From STF1-184 sp050178795 (GTDB lineage Bacteria; Bacillota; Clostridia; Christensenellales; UBA1242), in NCBI GenBank assembly GCA_050178795.1, contig JBFXFT010000003.1:1-64000 (forward strand): a DNA stretch of 64,000 nucleotides. Reading direction: 5' to 3'. This document shows, piece by piece, positions 34,301-41,901 of this stretch. A program made the translations under genes and the position numbers. The notes below the pieces were generated by a model that was not told the DNA's origin, made no database searches, and saw only the letters and a program-made list of their open reading frames with translations. Numbering within the stretch: position 1 is the stretch's first letter; each line of letters begins with the position of its first letter.

Positions 34301-36701
34301 GCCTATAAGCAGAACTTGATATTCCTACAACCCTGTAAGTAGTCGTATTATGAACTATGTTATTATAAATACTTAGGTTATTCCAATTGCCTCCATAGTA
34401 AACAACTTCAACACTGTTGCCGTCAATAATTCTATAATAGTTTAAATATTCGTCTATAAAGTCGTATGTGGTATAGGAATTTATGTACCACGCGTCCGTA
34501 ATTGCATAATTTGTTTTGAATGACGTCATGTTTGAAGATGACATAAATAGTAGTGTCTTGTCTGATGTTAAGTTAGATATGTAGCTTAGTAAGGTAGATG
34601 TATTTTCGCTCTCATAAAAGACTTCGAGTAGTCCGTTTAATGAGGTGTTTACATTAAATGCGTCTATGCCAACTGAAACTATTGAACTTGACAACGTAAC
34701 TTGACCTATTGAAGTACCATAGAAAGCGGCACTTCCAATTGAAATTTCGTCAACTGGGAAGTAAACATACTGCAATGTAACCTTATTGTAGAAGGCACTA
34801 CTTGGAATTGCGTCGTTCTCAATGTTGGCAAACGACAAATCTAAAGACTCTAAAACTGTCATATATGTGTTTATGAAAGTAAAGTCTAAAACTTTAACTA
34901 CTGTCGTGTTGTAAGTGTAAAGAGCAATACCTTTAATGGTTGCAAGCCATGCTTCATACTCCGCTTGAGTTGCACCGTTATGAAGATTGTTGTAATACTC
35001 TTGCAAATAGTAGTTTACCGTCCTCGTGTCTGTTCCTATTGAGTCTAGTTGTATATTGACCCTGTAGTAGTCATTTGTTAAATCTATAACAGAATCGCTA
35101 GCATTATCAATGTTTTCAATATCAATGTCTAAGAAAACCAAAGAGCCGGTTACACTATATCCTGTTGTGGAACCGGGACCGTTAATAACCCTTGTATTTA
35201 TTGGGTTAGAAATGCTATTAAGTTCTCTTGACATCCAGCCAAGTGACCAAGTAGGAAGACCTATTGCAACACCTGTGGTTGAGAACTTATTTGAGTTATA
35301 AATATATATTTGAACATTGCTCTCTGGTTGTTGAGTCATACTAGAAAAGTCAATGTTTTGAATTTCGCCGTAGTTATAAACCTCAATGTTGCTTGCGCCA
35401 CTTACCGATGTAATTGCACCAGTTGTGCTTGCTACGCCTATTGAAACTCTTGTATTGCTGTCTACTTCCATTGTTGCATAAGTAACAGCAATTGTAGAAA
35501 TCTTTTTCATAACGGAAACGCCATATTGATAATAGCCATAAGTGTCTACATCGTTGTCATCTTTTAAACAGTTTACATAGAAGTCACCAGTGTTTTCATC
35601 TGTTCCGTTTCCTAGAATTACTGATTGTGCGCTACCACCAGATCCTAAAATTTTAAAGGTGGAATTTGGCGTATCAATAATCAGGTCTCCAAGTACATAA
35701 AGAGTGGAACTATCTGAAACGTCCAGTCTCGTTATGCCAGAACTACCTATATCATAAGCAAGGTTACCATTAATTGTTAGCGTGTAACTGTTTAAAACAA
35801 TGTTTACCCTGTGCGTTATTGTAACGTTTCTTGAAATTGCAATGTTGGTAGTAAGATAAAGTGTGTCACCATTTGACGCACTGTTTATTGCGTTTATAAA
35901 TGCATCAGAAGTTGAAACGTAAATAGATAGTCCGCTATCGTCGTTGTCGTCATCTGGTGCGTTTGTTTGTTTTAGAGTAACAATTGCGTTTATAGAAATT
36001 TCTCTTTCCTCTTGTGTCAAATTGTTATACTCGGTTAAAAGCTCTGTAGGTATTTCACTAAGAGCGACATCTAGTCTATAAAAAGTGGACTCAGTAGCCT
36101 CGGTAGTACCCATATTTATTACTGGCAAACTATTTGCAATACAATAGCCGTTCGTAGTAATGTTTGAAATATAGGTTGTTATGTTGGAAGCAATTGTATC
36201 TTGAAAGTCTTCGTTATAAGCGGATACATTTTCTCTAGCCGTAACTTGGCTATACGCGTTAACTGCATCGGTAACATCTACTAGTTGATAGTAGTAGTAA
36301 CTCAAAAACTCTGTTATGTTTGTATTGTCATAATAAACCCTTAAAATAGATTTTAAGTCAATAGTTCCAGTATTTTCAACTTCAAGATAAATTGATGTAT
36401 ACTCGTTTGAGTACCATGGCTTTTGAATAAGGTCATAAGTTGTAACGCTCGTAGCAGAAGAATAAATACTTACTGCATCAGTTAGTCCGTCAATGTAGGT
36501 ATCTCCGCCAAGTGAATCGTCATAGTTTTCATAAATTCTAACAGTGGCAGCAAGTTCGCCTAAATTTAATGTACCAGCAATATCGGTTAATTGAGAAGAA
36601 AACCATGCATAGGTCACAGTTACATTAAAAACTATAAAAACTAAAATCAAATAAACTAAAATAAATGGGCTTAATTTAGTATGGCTTTTAAATTTACGCA
36701 T
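28323..36701 (-). CDS. giant BspA-like leucine-rich-repeat surface protein, 2792 aa
   Basis: The largest gene here, starting behind a very strong AAAGGAGGAG. A SipW-type signal is at about residues 14-34 (VTYAWFSSQ). Residues 265-420 look like a right-handed beta-helix (repeated short strands such as NVTITHRVNIVLNS). From about 590 to the end are dozens of BspA/LRR_5 units of the form IGxYAFxxATIxxL. These are organised in longer super-repeats of about 230-300 residues, each opening with a hydrophobic strand and GxLP (near 1042, 1343, 1572, 1824 and 2090). There is no LPxTG, no S-layer motif and no C-terminal membrane helix, so attachment must be by another route. BspA-type proteins bind host or bacterial surfaces. 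The gene is intact throughout 8.4 kb, so it is under selection. Confidence 0.88.
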   Translation of the reverse strand: MRKFKSHTKLSPFILVYLILVFIVFNVTVTYAWFSSQLTDIAGTLNLGELAATVRIYENYDDSLGGDTYIDGLTDAVSIYSSATSVTTYDLIQKPWYSNEYTSIYLEVENTGTIDLKSILRVYYDNTNITEFLSYYYYQLVDVTDAVNAYSQVTARENVSAYNEDFQDTIASNITTYISNITTNGYCIANSLPVINMGTTEATESTFYRLDVALSEIPTELLTEYNNLTQEEREISINAIVTLKQTNAPDDDNDDSGLSIYVSTSDAFINAINSASNGDTLYLTTNIAISRNVTITHRVNIVLNSYTLTINGNLAYDIGSSGITRLDVSDSSTLYVLGDLIIDTPNSTFKILGSGGSAQSVILGNGTDENTGDFYVNCLKDDNDVDTYGYYQYGVSVMKKISTIAVTYATMEVDSNTRVSIGVASTTGAITSVSGASNIEVYNYGEIQNIDFSSMTQQPESNVQIYIYNSNKFSTTGVAIGLPTWSLGWMSRELNSISNPINTRVINGPGSTTGYSVTGSLVFLDIDIENIDNASDSVIDLTNDYYRVNIQLDSIGTDTRTVNYYLQEYYNNLHNGATQAEYEAWLATIKGIALYTYNTTVVKVLDFTFINTYMTVLESLDLSFANIENDAIPSSAFYNKVTLQYVYFPVDEISIGSAAFYGTSIGQVTLSSSIVSVGIDAFNVNTSLNGLLEVFYESENTSTLLSYISNLTSDKTLLFMSSSNMTSFKTNYAITDAWYINSYTTYDFIDEYLNYYRIIDGNSVEVVYYGGNWNNLSIYNNIVHNTTTYRVVGISSSAYRRAINAGGTTAINIHLPSNMTYIRTDIFYNAYIDNLDLGNVASIGNYAFYNARITTSNARPTSFSAMTAVGIQAFANSTIGTTGTTSLSTFETANTTDGVINNTLDLHGTYAIGDGAFNSASFYGVVLDLSGITSITASMTNNFSLYGCELYLDGVTTIGDSAFELKFKSYTELYPYNKVSAFEVMTIGRLAFKGMYLDEFSIGIKTLYVSQAEVNTYCSYGGTTSGMIYSDFQATNLIIDGMLPEISSGKATFLFGSETSDREYDNVTIKNTNGLLYDFMFYGSALANAITITNLNLYDISNIGSYAFYYATVTNVYSYSGETLLDDSAATIIQEYAFRYSDVGSLGDLTLVAIETYAFADSIVPATGIDVTGTVANYAFYNSDTTGVTAISFDGTIGSYVFDGASLYTVTSMYLSGTIGQYTFENARIYDCTSLVFEDIAIASNTFLNTIISSACYIDTLGTSSAATLSFYTLSATTSTLDLTSCLTIANEALRDIEVLTVRLGNTTFYNNNQSNFVYGTSAGGIFTGGDVSTITNLYIDGELPVQRLGTYVLGANGANIYISNIYITQYCTNIPDYMFYSYSVSGRLIVTDMYIQSEDLTIGEYAFNCISVGNIEYDALNYGELSFTGDYAFHFATIGDFTNFVYYDDLLLDYAGVLQDVTEYAFQYTTFSQDSDLSLFEYASSIGNFAFEHATFTASSGGAKVSFDFTRVPTIGHSIFENIYSPLGTITLGNNEYYNSHLPEYYYGNESGSEGIFGDAGTITVEEVIIAGNLPDANVNEMYQTRALGLSGNSSLTIGVLTIEAAVTILPDYGFSGYSTSYRNHITTLDIYSSSLNIGEDSFAYTDITYFNIYSSSLDFNTKSFEYSILRNIVYDRTSGVGEITYNAGAEYTFQYATIYAITGLTDASSGVVQEISAYSFYHATFGTDCNVTFINYAEVIENNAFMYTTFSKTSANAYVSLDLSHAITLGEELFAFIPIKIGSLTLGNSSYAALYGDSYSYGDGVNGVLYGAGRIDVLNIVGNLPAINSYNALGNSYVDNSWSVDYGIINISSSVTTIPASVFISQSSSVPVTIETLNVNANNITIGQNAFYYAHIGTINFTNTSLDINTSAFNTNVISTININASTVDLGNSAFANSVITNIIYNGSTSGVISMTGPSTFANSTIDVMTGLTYEISSVEYGIVYNITSYAFSNAVFAQDCDLAWVQHVDSIGTYAFSETTFTKTSSDNFVDFDLTDVVTIGANAFYHLPISLGVVTIGNSSYTSNPFYAYGDGTYGIFNNAGLIQHLIIAGTLPLTSNMLGNQTSNISYLTTYVVVEINSGITSLPAGLFAGADTVYSTHIGSLYIYPTSLVVGANFLYNTVVTNLYIPNTTTFNGVGANAFRNSSITNINIPNTLTLTGAVDSYAFHSFDFTDVTLNVSSVSYLGAYAFSYITYDDALTFNSALTLIDANYAFAFANISGNLTFNSIRSLGSNMFNGIVSGTNVTYTFVFEECLSVTSDYAFANMNGGGTAHLIIGGLPTLNSYRAFYDSTNVLTIVFDSELINLNADNIFELADELISISFNNEIYVTVVNATITTIPSTVKIYVPGSLLSDYLMDQYWSLVMSQISTTYNIDYSSTWGFYILGTTYTAHICKYLGVLTTVAIPATLTYRSQTYTVLSLGADVFSGTAVTVITIPRGVENVNMDMFSNSEIEDVSFTGTGTEPFYIDTDANSNKVIYESSDMTVLYKYLPSNTSTSYTIETTVIEIAEKAFYHNDYLQTLTFIAGTVQNTNINSYVTTYPYNLTLSQYAIAENSALTTVHLQNNSSGFGVLLSSYAIASNPVLTSISITGFASIINSYSIYNNTAVTLVELHPATSYAYGNKGKVYSNISIEPYAFFGTGTTTGTACFYTDTYENYIYSRAFSNSRITLFEFNVNVTVTGYNVDVYNADAFAVGVTVEVNANGDVVQTYESIVIRVPSTLLATYQALPGFSFYYDSIVGVTTFTHVP

Positions 36702-36741
36702 TTGTTCTCCTCCTTTAAAGTATTGCGGTTAAACTTACTGA

Positions 36742-37353
36742 TTAGTTATAAACTACTGTCGTTGTACCTAGGCTTATGTATGTATTTGCAATTTCCATAC
36801 CAGCGTCTGAGTCTATGTAAATGTACCAGTAAAGTGATAATGTTTGTCCTGCCTCTATCGTGTAGGCGGTTAGTAGAGGAACGCTCCTCAAAGTATATTG
36901 GTCAGTTTGGCTATCATAAACAGCCGAAGTTTTATAAATACCTTTTGCGATTATTGGGTCGTTGGTTCCAAAATAAAGGTAGTCATTTAGTGGCGAATCA
37001 TAAACGACATTTTGCAAATATAGGCTTATAATCATATCGTTTTGTTGAGACTCGTTTTCAATGTCGGTCATTATGTGAACGAAACTTCCAGGAATTAAAT
37101 TATTTTCTGTAAAGCCAACTTGTGGGTCAATCTCTTCATACACGAAGTTGTTATAAATGTCGGTATATCCGTAATGGTTTGTGACATTTGAGTCAACAGA
37201 ACCAATATAAATTGTCCTGTTATAGGACATTGTTTTACCTATGTAGCCTTGACCGTTAAACCAAGCATAAACAGAAGTTATATTGGCAACTAGTAGAAGC
37301 ACTACCAAACTAAAACTTACAAGTATTGGTGTTAATTTATTTTTACGTTCCAT
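36742..37353 (-). CDS. small SipW-dependent exported protein
   Basis: A 203-residue protein with a SipW-type signal (hydrophobic core about residues 11-27, then TSVYAWFNGQGY). The mature part is Tyr/Asn/Asp-rich and beta-rich (MIISLYLQNVVY, LYWYIYIDSDAG), like a single TasA/camelysin domain without the WxEGxD motif of its neighbours. Its ATG overlaps the stop of the preceding 305-codon gene by one base (TAATG), so translation of the two is coupled. It lies 40 bases before the giant protein gene. It may be a minor pilin-like subunit or chaperone for the complex; no direct evidence decides this. Confidence 0.8.
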   Translation of the reverse strand: MERKNKLTPILVSFSLVVLLLVANITSVYAWFNGQGYIGKTMSYNRTIYIGSVDSNVTNHYGYTDIYNNFVYEEIDPQVGFTENNLIPGSFVHIMTDIENESQQNDMIISLYLQNVVYDSPLNDYLYFGTNDPIIAKGIYKTSAVYDSQTDQYTLRSVPLLTAYTIEAGQTLSLYWYIYIDSDAGMEIANTYISLGTTTVVYN

Positions 37354-38270
37354 TAAATCACCTCACTTTCTGCAATATTGTCAAATTGCAAAGCGATGTT
37401 TAATAAAGAACCTGCAATAGAGTTTGTGCAAAGTGGGTCGCCACCTTCTAGCCAAATTCTAACAACGACGTGTATTTGCACTCCGTTTGTTAAATAGTAC
37501 AAAGTATGTGATGCGCTAAACACGGAATCTTCATAGCCATTGTATCCCGCAAATGTTTCAACGTCTTGGTCTGTAGTATAGCCAACTTTTGTTATGCTAT
37601 CAATATTGCTTACTGCTTCCGTGTAATAGTTGCCGTAATACTCTTGCCTATTGCCAATTATTTTTGTTGTAGTAGATTCGCCTTCAACAAAAGTTAGTGA
37701 AACCCTTACTGGGTTAATTAAGTTATTGCTAATGTCTTTAATGTAGGAATTGGTGTCATCAAAAATCAAGTAACGATTGTCACCTGTTGATTCAAGTGTT
37801 AAGTCAAAATAAATAAAACTTACATTCCTGTCTGATAGGTCGGCATCTCTGAATTGAATAATTCCTATTTCGTCGCTCGCTACATCAATGCCCTCATAAA
37901 TATTTTCTTCATCAACATAGTAAGTTCCTGAGTCTCGTAGGAATAGGTCGCGACCATCGCTACTAGACGCCTCCTTTAATGAGAATGTAGAAAAAGATGC
38001 ACCCAAGTAATTGTTAATATTAATTGACTCGGACACATTGCCATTTACTGTCATAACCAAACCTTGTGATTCACCAAGTACAATATTGACACCAGTGATA
38101 TCCGAAAACTCGGTTGAGAAAACCCAAGCATAAGAAACGGAAATAATGCCAACAACCAAAATAAGGGTAAGCGAAATCAATAACGATACATTTGATTTTA
38201 ACGCTACCCTACTTTGTGGAGTTATTTTAACTTGACTTGATTCTCTTTTTTCCATTTTGTCATCAACCAT
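37353..38270 (-). CDS. SipW-type exported or anchored protein, first gene of the cluster
   Basis: A 305-residue protein with a 30-residue basic cytoplasmic start, a membrane helix at about 30-48 and VSYAWVFSTEFSD, a variant of the TYAWF signal. The ectodomain carries FIYFDLTLESTGDNRYLIF (cluster pattern) and ends with VVRIWLEGGDPLCTN, the WxEGxDxxCxN motif shared with four other proteins here. The ATG is weakly supported by GGA; an in-frame ATG five codons later is an alternative. A candidate promoter is 160 bases upstream. The one-base overlap with the next gene couples their translation. Confidence 0.82.
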   Translation of the reverse strand: MVDDKMEKRESSQVKITPQSRVALKSNVSLLISLTLILVVGIISVSYAWVFSTEFSDITGVNIVLGESQGLVMTVNGNVSESININNYLGASFSTFSLKEASSSDGRDLFLRDSGTYYVDEENIYEGIDVASDEIGIIQFRDADLSDRNVSFIYFDLTLESTGDNRYLIFDDTNSYIKDISNNLINPVRVSLTFVEGESTTTKIIGNRQEYYGNYYTEAVSNIDSITKVGYTTDQDVETFAGYNGYEDSVFSASHTLYYLTNGVQIHVVVRIWLEGGDPLCTNSIAGSLLNIALQFDNIAESEVI

Positions 38271-38429
38271 TTAAAATTCCACGACTAAATCATCTTTTAA
38301 CAAAACACAATGCTAAAGTTTTGGATGATTAGTGCTTGTTTTGTCCTTATGTTTTAATCTAGACAAATTAACGAGTATACAAAATTACAAAAATTTCTAA
38401 ATAAATGTAAAAACTATACACTCATACCT

Positions 38430-38459
38430 AATATACAAAAAAAATCAACCTTCGGTCAA
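38430..38459 (-). promoter_or_regulatory. candidate promoter of the export cluster, TTGACC-18-TATATT
   Basis: On the minus strand, TTGACC (38459-38454), 18 bases, TATATT (38435-38430). It is the best match upstream of the first cluster gene. Confidence 0.6.
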
Positions 38460-38659
38460 ATAAAACAAAGCCCTTTCAATTAAATTATTATATATAATAA
38501 TAAAATATATACAAAATTTCTCAAAAAATTTTTTAGTTATAATTTTATGACTATTTTTTGATGCATTTTTTGCTTTTTTGATAAGTGAACACCAAAAAAT
38601 GTTTTAAAAATTATCTAAAAAACATTATAAAAACATAAAAATTATTAAATTTATTTCTC

Positions 38660-38688
38660 TTGCCTTATTTAAAATTTTATGATAACAT
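38660..38688 (+). promoter_or_regulatory. promoter, TTGCCT-17-TAACAT, extended -10
   Basis: TTGCCT at 38660-38665 and TGA-TAACAT ending at 38688, 31 bases before the ATG of the 130-residue membrane protein. Confidence 0.6.
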
Positions 38689-38719
38689 TATATTATTCTA
38701 AAAAGGAGAATGTTTGTAA

Positions 38720-39112
38720 ATGAAGAGCAATAAAAGATTATTATTAATCACTTCAATTTCTACTGGCTTAATTGTTTTATCCAAAGGTGCATCTCTTTTA
38801 ATTAACACTTTTGTAGACGATATGGTAGGCTTTGGCGAAACATGGTATTTGGTATTATTCCTTGTTTCAAGTTTAGTACTACTTGGCGTTCCTACTTTAA
38901 TGATTAAAGTTGGACTAGTAAAATTTGGAAGAATTCTTTACGTGGTACTTGCGTTAATGATTTATGTCGTTCAAATGGTATCATTCTATGTTTTATCTCC
39001 AGAAGTATCAGTCACTTTTATTGTAGATGGTTACCTACCTCTACTATTTGTTGAGACTGCAATTTTATTAGCATCTGCCGTACTGGTTCTAGACACCAAG
39101 GTAGAAGAGTAA
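38720..39112 (+). CDS. four-helix membrane protein, 130 aa
   Basis: Not recognised by name. Four predicted membrane helices (about residues 8-28, 42-62, 73-92, 101-122) with short loops and charged termini. The family-level similarity is to generic small integral membrane proteins. GGAG lies 11 bases before the ATG, a longer than usual gap; an ATG nearer to it opens only seven codons. It is transcribed divergently from the export cluster and could share regulation with it, but nothing in the protein shows a link. Confidence 0.72.
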   Translation: MKSNKRLLLITSISTGLIVLSKGASLLINTFVDDMVGFGETWYLVLFLVSSLVLLGVPTLMIKVGLVKFGRILYVVLALMIYVVQMVSFYVLSPEVSVTFIVDGYLPLLFVETAILLASAVLVLDTKVEE

Positions 39113-39174
39113 ATGCAGTAAAAAGACAATTTTGGTACATATCACACGGTTTGATATGTATATTGGTTGGCAAT

Positions 39175-39204
39175 AAAAAAACAGGTTTTAGACCTGTTTT
39201 TTAT
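39175..39204. terminator. bidirectional terminator
   Basis: Stem AAAAAACAGGT/ACCTGTTTTTT around TTTAG, between convergent genes. Confidence 0.88.
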
Positions 39205-39221
39205 TTGCTATTAAAAATAAA

Positions 39222-39446
39222 TTATCTTGACTTGTTTTGATTCTTTTTCTTTGCTAATTTTTCCATTATTTCTTTATTTATTCTCGCTGCAAATTCTTCA
39301 TCTGTTTCATTTAAGTATGCATCAGAGTCTTCAGATTTTACAATTTTATAAAGTTTTACTTGTCTTGCTATATAAATTATAAGTGGAACCGCTATTGTAA
39401 GAAATACTAAAACAGTAACCAAAATATAAACAGTTAAACTACCCAT
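39222..39446 (-). CDS. small single-pass membrane protein, 74 aa
   Basis: Not recognised. One membrane helix at about residues 4-26 (VYILVTVLVFLTIAVPLIIYI), then a basic and acidic cytoplasmic tail with YLNETDEEFAARINKEIMEKL, predicted helical, and a Lys/Asn-rich end. This is the arrangement of a small membrane-associated regulator or subunit. The ATG has GGGAGAAAAAGGT ahead. It converges with the 130-residue membrane protein gene across a shared terminator. Confidence 0.72.
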   Translation of the reverse strand: MGSLTVYILVTVLVFLTIAVPLIIYIARQVKLYKIVKSEDSDAYLNETDEEFAARINKEIMEKLAKKKNQNKSR

Positions 39447-39528
39447 ACCTTTTTCTCCCGCGCTTATTATAACACAAAAGTTTAAAAAAATTGCAACTTT
39501 TATTGATGCAATAATTATTTTTAAAATA

Positions 39529-39562
39529 AAAAAAAGAAGTTAAAAAACTTCTTTTGTTTTTA
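39529..39562 (-). terminator. Rho-independent terminator
   Basis: Stem AAGAAGTT/AACTTCTT within longer A and T runs. In the minus direction it follows the two small hypothetical genes ending at 39662. Confidence 0.75.
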
Positions 39563-39661
39563 TAAACGTCGTAAAATAATAATTCTATAAAGTGTATATA
39601 AAATCATTTTTTAAAATCTGCATAAGTGTTAGTGCGCTTAAAAAGTTAATTGCAAATCTTT

Positions 39662-39862
39662 TTAGTAACCCTTTCCCAGCTCATCAATTTCTTGTGCAAC
39701 TGCTGTTGCGGACATAACCCTGCTAGCTTGTGCCACTTTTGCAGTGCCACGAGAACTCAATAATGTGTTGTGTTGTATTTTGTTGAATTGCTCACACATT
39801 TCAAGTCCTGCTAATGCCGTTAATGAATTAGCCCTCTTGTCTCCAAATAATTCGTTTCCCAT
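39662..39862 (-). CDS. hypothetical protein, 66 aa
   Basis: Not recognised. Two ATG codons lie close together; AGGAG is only one base from the first (39868) but seven from the second (39862), so the second is chosen. The protein is soluble, Ala/Glu/Ser-rich, probably two helices (about residues 10-30 and 42-58) with no Cys or Trp. It follows the 148-residue gene by 24 bases and precedes a terminator, so the pair is an operon. Confidence 0.62.
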   Translation of the reverse strand: MGNELFGDKRANSLTALAGLEMCEQFNKIQHNTLLSSRGTAKVAQASRVMSATAVAQEIDELGKGY

Positions 39863-39886
39863 AATCATTCTCCTATTTTAGTGCTG

Positions 39887-40333
39887 CTAGTTTTTTTTGA
39901 TTGATTGAACAACGTCTTTTAACATGTGGTATAAGTCTAATTTTTTAATCTTTCTTAGGTCAATAACTTTATTATCTTTAAAAGTTGCGGAGATAGAATA
40001 GAAATGTTCTTTAAAGTAAAAATATGTTTGCAAAACTCTACTATTGTCTTTTTCAACTAACACATAATAATCAGTGTTGTTTGAAACTTTTTTTACCAAA
40101 GTGGTCTTGTAACCCTTTAATAAAATTTGACGCAAATTGAAATTGACAAGTTCATGTATGTCGTCTATTATTTCCATCTTGCCTCTAGTGCCAGTAAGCG
40201 TAGCGTGTGGCAAACTATATGCAAATAACATATATGGTGCCCATCCGCTCTTAGCGTATCTGGTTGAGTCAATTAATTGCCCTTCGTTTGGTAATTCTAC
40301 AGAAATATTAAAATTACTCAACATTACTTGCAT
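39887..40333 (-). CDS. hypothetical protein, 148 aa
   Basis: Not recognised. A soluble alpha/beta protein with alternating hydrophobic strands (YYVLVEKDNSRVLQTYFYF, about residues 88-106, and FYSISATFKD) that resemble a small domain of six or more strands flanked by helices, like secretion-chaperone or YbjN/DUF1795-type folds; the likeness is structural guesswork. GGGAG lies eight bases before the ATG. It is the first gene of a two-gene unit with the 66-residue protein. Confidence 0.68.
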   Translation of the reverse strand: MQVMLSNFNISVELPNEGQLIDSTRYAKSGWAPYMLFAYSLPHATLTGTRGKMEIIDDIHELVNFNLRQILLKGYKTTLVKKVSNNTDYYVLVEKDNSRVLQTYFYFKEHFYSISATFKDNKVIDLRKIKKLDLYHMLKDVVQSIKKN

Positions 40334-40480
40334 TACGAATACTCCCTTTAAAGTCTATTCAGTATTATGTTAGACCAAAATTGCATTTTTGTCAACCCTC
40401 TTTATTGCGTAAAAGACAAAAAAATACCCCTTAATATGACAAAAATATGTATTTTTTGCGTTTTTTAGACATTTTAAGCA

Positions 40481-40524
40481 AAAAAAATAAACTGAACTTA
40501 AATCAAATTGCTCCAGTTTATTTT
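40481..40524 (-). terminator. possible terminator after the P-loop gene
   Basis: AAAATAAACTG paired with CAGTTTATTTT around a 19-base loop; a T run follows on the minus strand. The large loop lowers confidence. Confidence 0.5.
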
Positions 40525-40530
40525 GTTTTA

Positions 40531-41901
40531 TTATGCCGAATGTTCTATTGAATCCTCGTGTTTAGGTTTGTCTTTTATCAGTAGCAAATTTAAAAATTTA
40601 CCATTGCTCTTCGTTTCAATAAAGCAGTCTATGCGCTTGTCTTCAGTTAAAAGTTTATCCATTCCGCCTTCTTCAATAAGCCACCTATCAACTTTTTGTT
40701 TCAATTCATCAGAATCAAACTCTCCTGCTAAATCCATATAAAGCACTTCCAAACTATTATCTATCATTCCATAGTTGGTATAAAGATTTTTTGGGTTAAG
40801 CCCCAATTGCTTATAAAGATTTTTTAAAACACGAAACTCTGCACCATCTATGTATTCCTCAAGCATATAGGCAAGCCCATAGCGCTTAGCGTCCTCACTG
40901 TTTCTGTTTTCCTCAAATGGTTTATATTTTATTCCAAACAAAGATGTACTATTGATTGGTCGTCTTTCGCTATAATAGTTTACCTCAACGGTATACTTTA
41001 ATTCATCTTCTGTACCTACGGTCTTTTTAAAATATTCCCTGCCAAGTGCCAAAGCCTTTTCATATTCGCTTGGTCTTACGCTTAGAGTATTGTAATAAAT
41101 AAAACCATATTCGCTGAGTGTCTTTAAATTTTCCCTCAAAAATTGCGTAAACTTTTCGCCCCTCTCGTGATCGTCGTCGTGAACGGCAAAAACTGGAACT
41201 TTGCCCCTATTTTTTGAGTTTATTTTTTTTAAACGTAATTGGTGTTTTACAATCCCTCTATCGGCATCACTCTTTACATTGCTTTTTAGTGTTTCTTCAA
41301 TCAAACTGTTTATTATGTTAGGAAATTCTGTCAAAAACTCGTGGTTTGTTTTTAGTTCCATTTTTTTAGGGAATGTATCTTTTTTTATTCTTTCTAGTTC
41401 GCCCTCAAAATTTGTATTGTACCAATCATAAAACTTTTGTGAGCGGTTTGGGCTATATTTAATTTGTTCCAAAATGTCTTGCTTTAAAGATGTTGCAGGG
41501 TAAACAATAGTGTAGTCTATGCGCCTTTTTGCCATTTCTTCGCACACTTCCTTATTGCTAGAAATAAAAATACAAAGATATTTGCCCATGTTGTTTTCAA
41601 CAAAGTCTACATAGTTTTTAGGAAATTTGGGGTTTTGAATGCGGTTTTCTTTATCTATCCACAAAAACTCACCCAAATGTACGTCTAATATATCTTTTTC
41701 AAATCCGTAAGCCATTTGGTGCGATATTAAATTAAAGGTCCTTGAACTAGTTGTTTTTCCGCTCATCGGAAAAGCGCTAATGATTTGCGTAGAGACATTT
41801 TTTACAAGTGGTTCATAATCTGGTCTAAACTTTAGCCTTGTTTTGCCGTCTATCGTATTTGAAGAATATTTTTCAAAAGCGTTATTGACATTTTTTTCCA
41901 T
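40531..41901 (-). CDS. P-loop protein of unknown substrate, 456 aa
   Basis: A soluble two-part protein. Residues about 35-230 form a P-loop NTPase: ISAFPMSGKTTSS (Walker A) near 37-49, then the EFLWIDKENRIQNPKFPKNYVDFV and CIFISSNKEV strands, then TIVYPATSLKQDILEQ, which match the nucleotide-kinase-like family common in phages and Bacillota. The C-terminal ~220 residues are not recognised; they include a HDDDHERG acidic/His patch near 245 and a Tyr-rich NYYSERRP. The gene overlaps the LysR gene by 20 bases, so the two are translated from one message. The substrate may be a nucleotide or nucleoside, in line with the neighbours. Confidence 0.7.
   Translation of the reverse strand: MEKNVNNAFEKYSSNTIDGKTRLKFRPDYEPLVKNVSTQIISAFPMSGKTTSSRTFNLISHQMAYGFEKDILDVHLGEFLWIDKENRIQNPKFPKNYVDFVENNMGKYLCIFISSNKEVCEEMAKRRIDYTIVYPATSLKQDILEQIKYSPNRSQKFYDWYNTNFEGELERIKKDTFPKKMELKTNHEFLTEFPNIINSLIEETLKSNVKSDADRGIVKHQLRLKKINSKNRGKVPVFAVHDDDHERGEKFTQFLRENLKTLSEYGFIYYNTLSVRPSEYEKALALGREYFKKTVGTEDELKYTVEVNYYSERRPINSTSLFGIKYKPFEENRNSEDAKRYGLAYMLEEYIDGAEFRVLKNLYKQLGLNPKNLYTNYGMIDNSLEVLYMDLAGEFDSDELKQKVDRWLIEEGGMDKLLTEDKRIDCFIETKSNGKFLNLLLIKDKPKHEDSIEHSA

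Larger units (their letters stand above)
38271..38719. other. 449-base intergenic region between divergent units
   Basis: Very AT-rich. It holds a minus-strand promoter for the export cluster (38430-38459), a plus-strand promoter (38660-38688), and homopolymer A and T tracts between them (about 38520-38650) that could bend DNA or bind a nucleoid protein. No ORF or RNA gene was seen in it. The cluster mRNA would carry about 150 untranslated bases. Confidence 0.6.
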
